Below the pieces are notes generated by a model. The model had not been told where the DNA came from. It worked only from the letters and a program-made list of their open reading frames with translations, and searched no databases. Positions 62,266-64,000 of a stretch of DNA of 64,000 nucleotides are shown one piece after another. The stretch's first letter is position 1; each line of letters starts with the position of its first letter. Source of the stretch: Micromonospora sicca. Lineage in GTDB: Bacteria; Actinomycetota; Actinomycetes; Mycobacteriales; Micromonosporaceae. Both the position numbers and the translations under genes were made by a program. The DNA lies in the NCBI RefSeq assembly GCF_003172935.1, contig NZ_QGKS01000493.1, positions 27,188-91,187 of the forward strand, read 5' to 3'.

Positions 62266-63210
62266 ATGAAGGTCAGGGTCGTCGGTGCCGGTGTTGTGGG
62301 CTTGACCAGTGCACTCCGTCTGGCGCAAATCGGTCATGAGGTCGACGTAGTTGCCGCGAGGATGGGGAAGAGCACCACATCGTCGGTCGCCGCGGCACTC
62401 TGGTATCCCTACCGCGCCTACCCCGAGGCGGACGTAACCCGGTGGTCGGCGACCACCTACCAGGTGCTGCGCGGCCTGACCTCCGATCCGTCCGCCGGCG
62501 TGCGAATGCGCCTCGGGCGGGAGTTGTTCCGTCGGCACACGTCCGACCCGTGGTGGCGGGATGCGGTTCCCGAGCTGGGTCGGGTTACCGTCGAGCGACT
62601 GCCGGCCGGCTACGTCGACGGTTACGAACTGAGCGTTCCGGTGGTCGACATGGCGGTGCATCTGCCATGGCTGCTCGGTCAGTTGCAAACGGCGGGGGTC
62701 GCCGTCCTGACGAGGTACGTGGATGATCTAGCCGGCGCCTTCGAGGACGTCGACGCCGTGGTGAACTGCACCGGGCTGGGTTCCAGGGAGTTGATCCACG
62801 ACGAGACCCTCACACCGGTGCGGGGACAGGTGATCGTCGTCGCACAGTTCGGCCTGACCGAGTGGCTACTCGACCAGAACGATCCCGAACAACTGATCTA
62901 CGTCGTACCCAGGAGTGACACCGTGCTGCTCGGCGGCACCGCCGAGGAGGGCGACGAGGATCTAACCGTCAGGCCGCAAACGAGCGCCGAGATCCTGAAA
63001 CGGTGCATCGAACTCGTACCCGCGCTCGACAAGGCCCGCATCCTCAGCCACCGCGTGGGCCTACGTCCCGGGCGCCCGGCCGTGCGGCTGGAAACAGAGT
63101 TCACCGACCGCGGTCGGGTAGTGCATTGCTACGGCCACGGTGGCGCCGGAGTCACAGTGTCCTACGGCTGTGCCGAAGATGTCGCCGAACTCGTGTCGGG
63201 ACTGCCCTGA
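62266..63210 (+). CDS. D-amino-acid oxidase-like FAD enzyme
   Basis: A 314-residue DAO-family flavoprotein: N-terminal Rossmann motif VRVVGAGVVGLTSALRLAQ, the DAO-type SVAAALWYPYRAYPEA loop, VDAVVNCTGLGSRELIHDET and the C-terminal GRVVHCYGHGGAGVTVSYGC that closes the FAD site. It oxidises D-amino acids (or glycine/D-aspartate) to keto acids, releasing NH3 and H2O2. Isolated between IS debris and a broken gene; start ATG at 62266. Confidence 0.92.
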   Translation: MKVRVVGAGVVGLTSALRLAQIGHEVDVVAARMGKSTTSSVAAALWYPYRAYPEADVTRWSATTYQVLRGLTSDPSAGVRMRLGRELFRRHTSDPWWRDAVPELGRVTVERLPAGYVDGYELSVPVVDMAVHLPWLLGQLQTAGVAVLTRYVDDLAGAFEDVDAVVNCTGLGSRELIHDETLTPVRGQVIVVAQFGLTEWLLDQNDPEQLIYVVPRSDTVLLGGTAEEGDEDLTVRPQTSAEILKRCIELVPALDKARILSHRVGLRPGRPAVRLETEFTDRGRVVHCYGHGGAGVTVSYGCAEDVAELVSGLP

Positions 63211-63394
63211 CCCGACCTTGACATTGGTAGACCGCAGGTGACGATGGCGGTTGCCGGGTGGGTGACATGTCCTCGTTGGGTAGGCCGTCCGGGTGGCGCT
63301 CGCTTCGGCGACGGTCGGCCTGGTCGTGGCACGGTCGCCGGCCCTTCGCTGACTCTCTTATAGGGACATGATCGTCTCGGCGTCCATCAAGACT

Positions 63395-63860
63395 GGAGCA
63401 GGCTGCGGCGCTGGGACGGTAGCCAGCACCGTGCCTTCGAGGAGCTGATATTCCAGCTCCTCGAGGAGGCACCGCCGGGGTGGCGGACCGTCAAGACGGG
63501 AAACCCTGACGGTGGTGTGGAGTGGTACGACATCGCCCCAAACGGCACCGTTCATGGATTCCAGGCGAAGTTCGTCGGCAACGTCGATGATCTGACTCCG
63601 CTGGCAAAGGAGAGTCTCCGTACCGTCGGCGCCAACCGGAGCTTCCGTGATGTCGTGGGCTCACGTTCTTCGCCCCCTTCGAAATGCCGGACGCCGCACC
63701 GCGGACGGCAACAGGAACGGCGCGAAAAGAGTGCCCGGCAGCGCTGGGACGACACGGTCACCAGCTGGAAGGCTGCCCTTCCGGGGACCGGCGACATCGA
63801 CGTCCGGTTCGTGGGTGGGGGCGCGCTGCTCGACCGGTTGACGAAGCCGGGCAACGAGGG
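63395..63860 (+). pseudogene. N-terminal fragment of a predicted nuclease/NTPase-type defence protein, frameshifted and truncated
   Basis: One frame reads LRRWDGSQHRAFEELIFQLL, then RTVKTGNPDGGVEWYDIAPN, HGFQAKFVGNVDDLTPLAKE (restriction-endonuclease-like D...(Q)xK: GGVEWYDI then FQAK). After about 63655 the expected sequence LTFFAPFEMPDAAPRTATGT is in another frame, and ARQRWDDTVTSWKAALPGTG, DIDVRFVGGGALLDRLTKPG is back in the first. No start codon lies between the upstream in-frame stop and LRRW. Homology ends at the IS66 element. Such domains open large NTPase-containing defence proteins; the rest is lost or outside the window. Confidence 0.6.
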
Positions 63861-63882
63861 CCGGCCGGCAATGGGTACATAT

Positions 63883-64000
63883 TCAGCTTGAGGTGACGGC
63901 CTGGGGCAGCCATGGTCCAGTGGTGAACAGTTGTTTGAGCACGTCGAGGGCGTCGAGGCCGTGTTTGGCGGCGGTGGACAGGTAGGAACGCAGGGTGGCG
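63883..64000 (-). CDS. IS66-family transposase, C-terminal end
   Basis: Partial gene running off the right edge. The minus strand reads ATLRSYLSTAAKHGLDALDV then LKQLFTTGPWLPQAVTSS to a stop at 63883, matching the C-terminus of IS66-type transposases. It abuts the broken nuclease-like gene, so its insertion or a later deletion probably truncated that gene. Confidence 0.7.
   Translation of the reverse strand, partial: ATLRSYLSTAAKHGLDALDVLKQLFTTGPWLPQAVTSS

Overview
The window is high-GC DNA with strong G/C preference at third codon positions. Its gene content (AfsR/SARP regulators, ECF sigma factors, HelR, a TioE-like MerR regulator, F420-type PPOX proteins, ABC-F proteins, many GNAT and VOC genes, IS256/IS5/IS66/IS701 debris) points to a soil actinomycete. 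Micromonosporaceae (Micromonospora/Actinoplanes type) is my best guess; no rRNA or tRNA is present to confirm it.

Layout. 0-4.1 kb: two BTAD-type regulators (the first cut by the window edge) flanking an ECF sigma factor. 4.4-13.3 kb: a GNAT, a HelR-like RNA polymerase recycling ATPase, a PPOX protein, AraC and VOC genes, an SDR and an alpha/beta hydrolase, interspersed with decayed fragments (glycosyltransferase, aminoglycoside phosphotransferase, PPOX, UvrA-like ATPase, AraC tail). 13.3-24.4 kb: an unrecognised 463-residue protein, a membrane acyltransferase, a TioE-like regulator divergent from an erythromycin-esterase homologue, a DoxX gene divergent from an ECF41 (SigJ) factor with matching promoter motifs, an FAD oxidoreductase, a MarR/NTF2 pair and a frameshifted HD hydrolase. 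24.4-34.8 kb: a double-length LtrA membrane protein, an exported GH30 glycosidase, GNAT, MFS, a degenerate IS5 copy and TetR.

35.5-39.2 kb: an unusual array of quinone-oxidoreductase-like and small GNAT genes with a 3' scar of a third oxidoreductase. 39.3-46.6 kb: a patchwork of truncated genes around OsmC and an NhaA-DsbA fusion; a 950-bp IS5-family element splits a creatininase-family gene and left a CTAG duplication. 46.8-50.4 kb: two tandem ABC-F ATPase genes, the first preceded by a possible leader peptide and hairpin.

51.6-61.1 kb is the best-preserved functional unit: a LysR regulator divergent from a D-glucarate catabolic operon (5-dehydro-4-deoxyglucarate dehydratase, ketoglutarate-semialdehyde dehydrogenase, glucarate dehydratase, a TctCBA-type tripartite transporter, a universal stress protein and an AEC carrier). 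Together these would import glucarate and convert it to 2-oxoglutarate. 61.3-64 kb: IS256 fragments in opposite orientations, a 5 x 10 bp tandem repeat, a D-amino-acid oxidase, and a broken nuclease-like gene abutting the end of an IS66-family transposase.

I did not find a clear new multi-gene system. The strongest leads are the paired ECF41 promoters, the oxidoreductase/GNAT array, the ABC-F leader, the duplicated LtrA fusion and the truncated defence-like gene.
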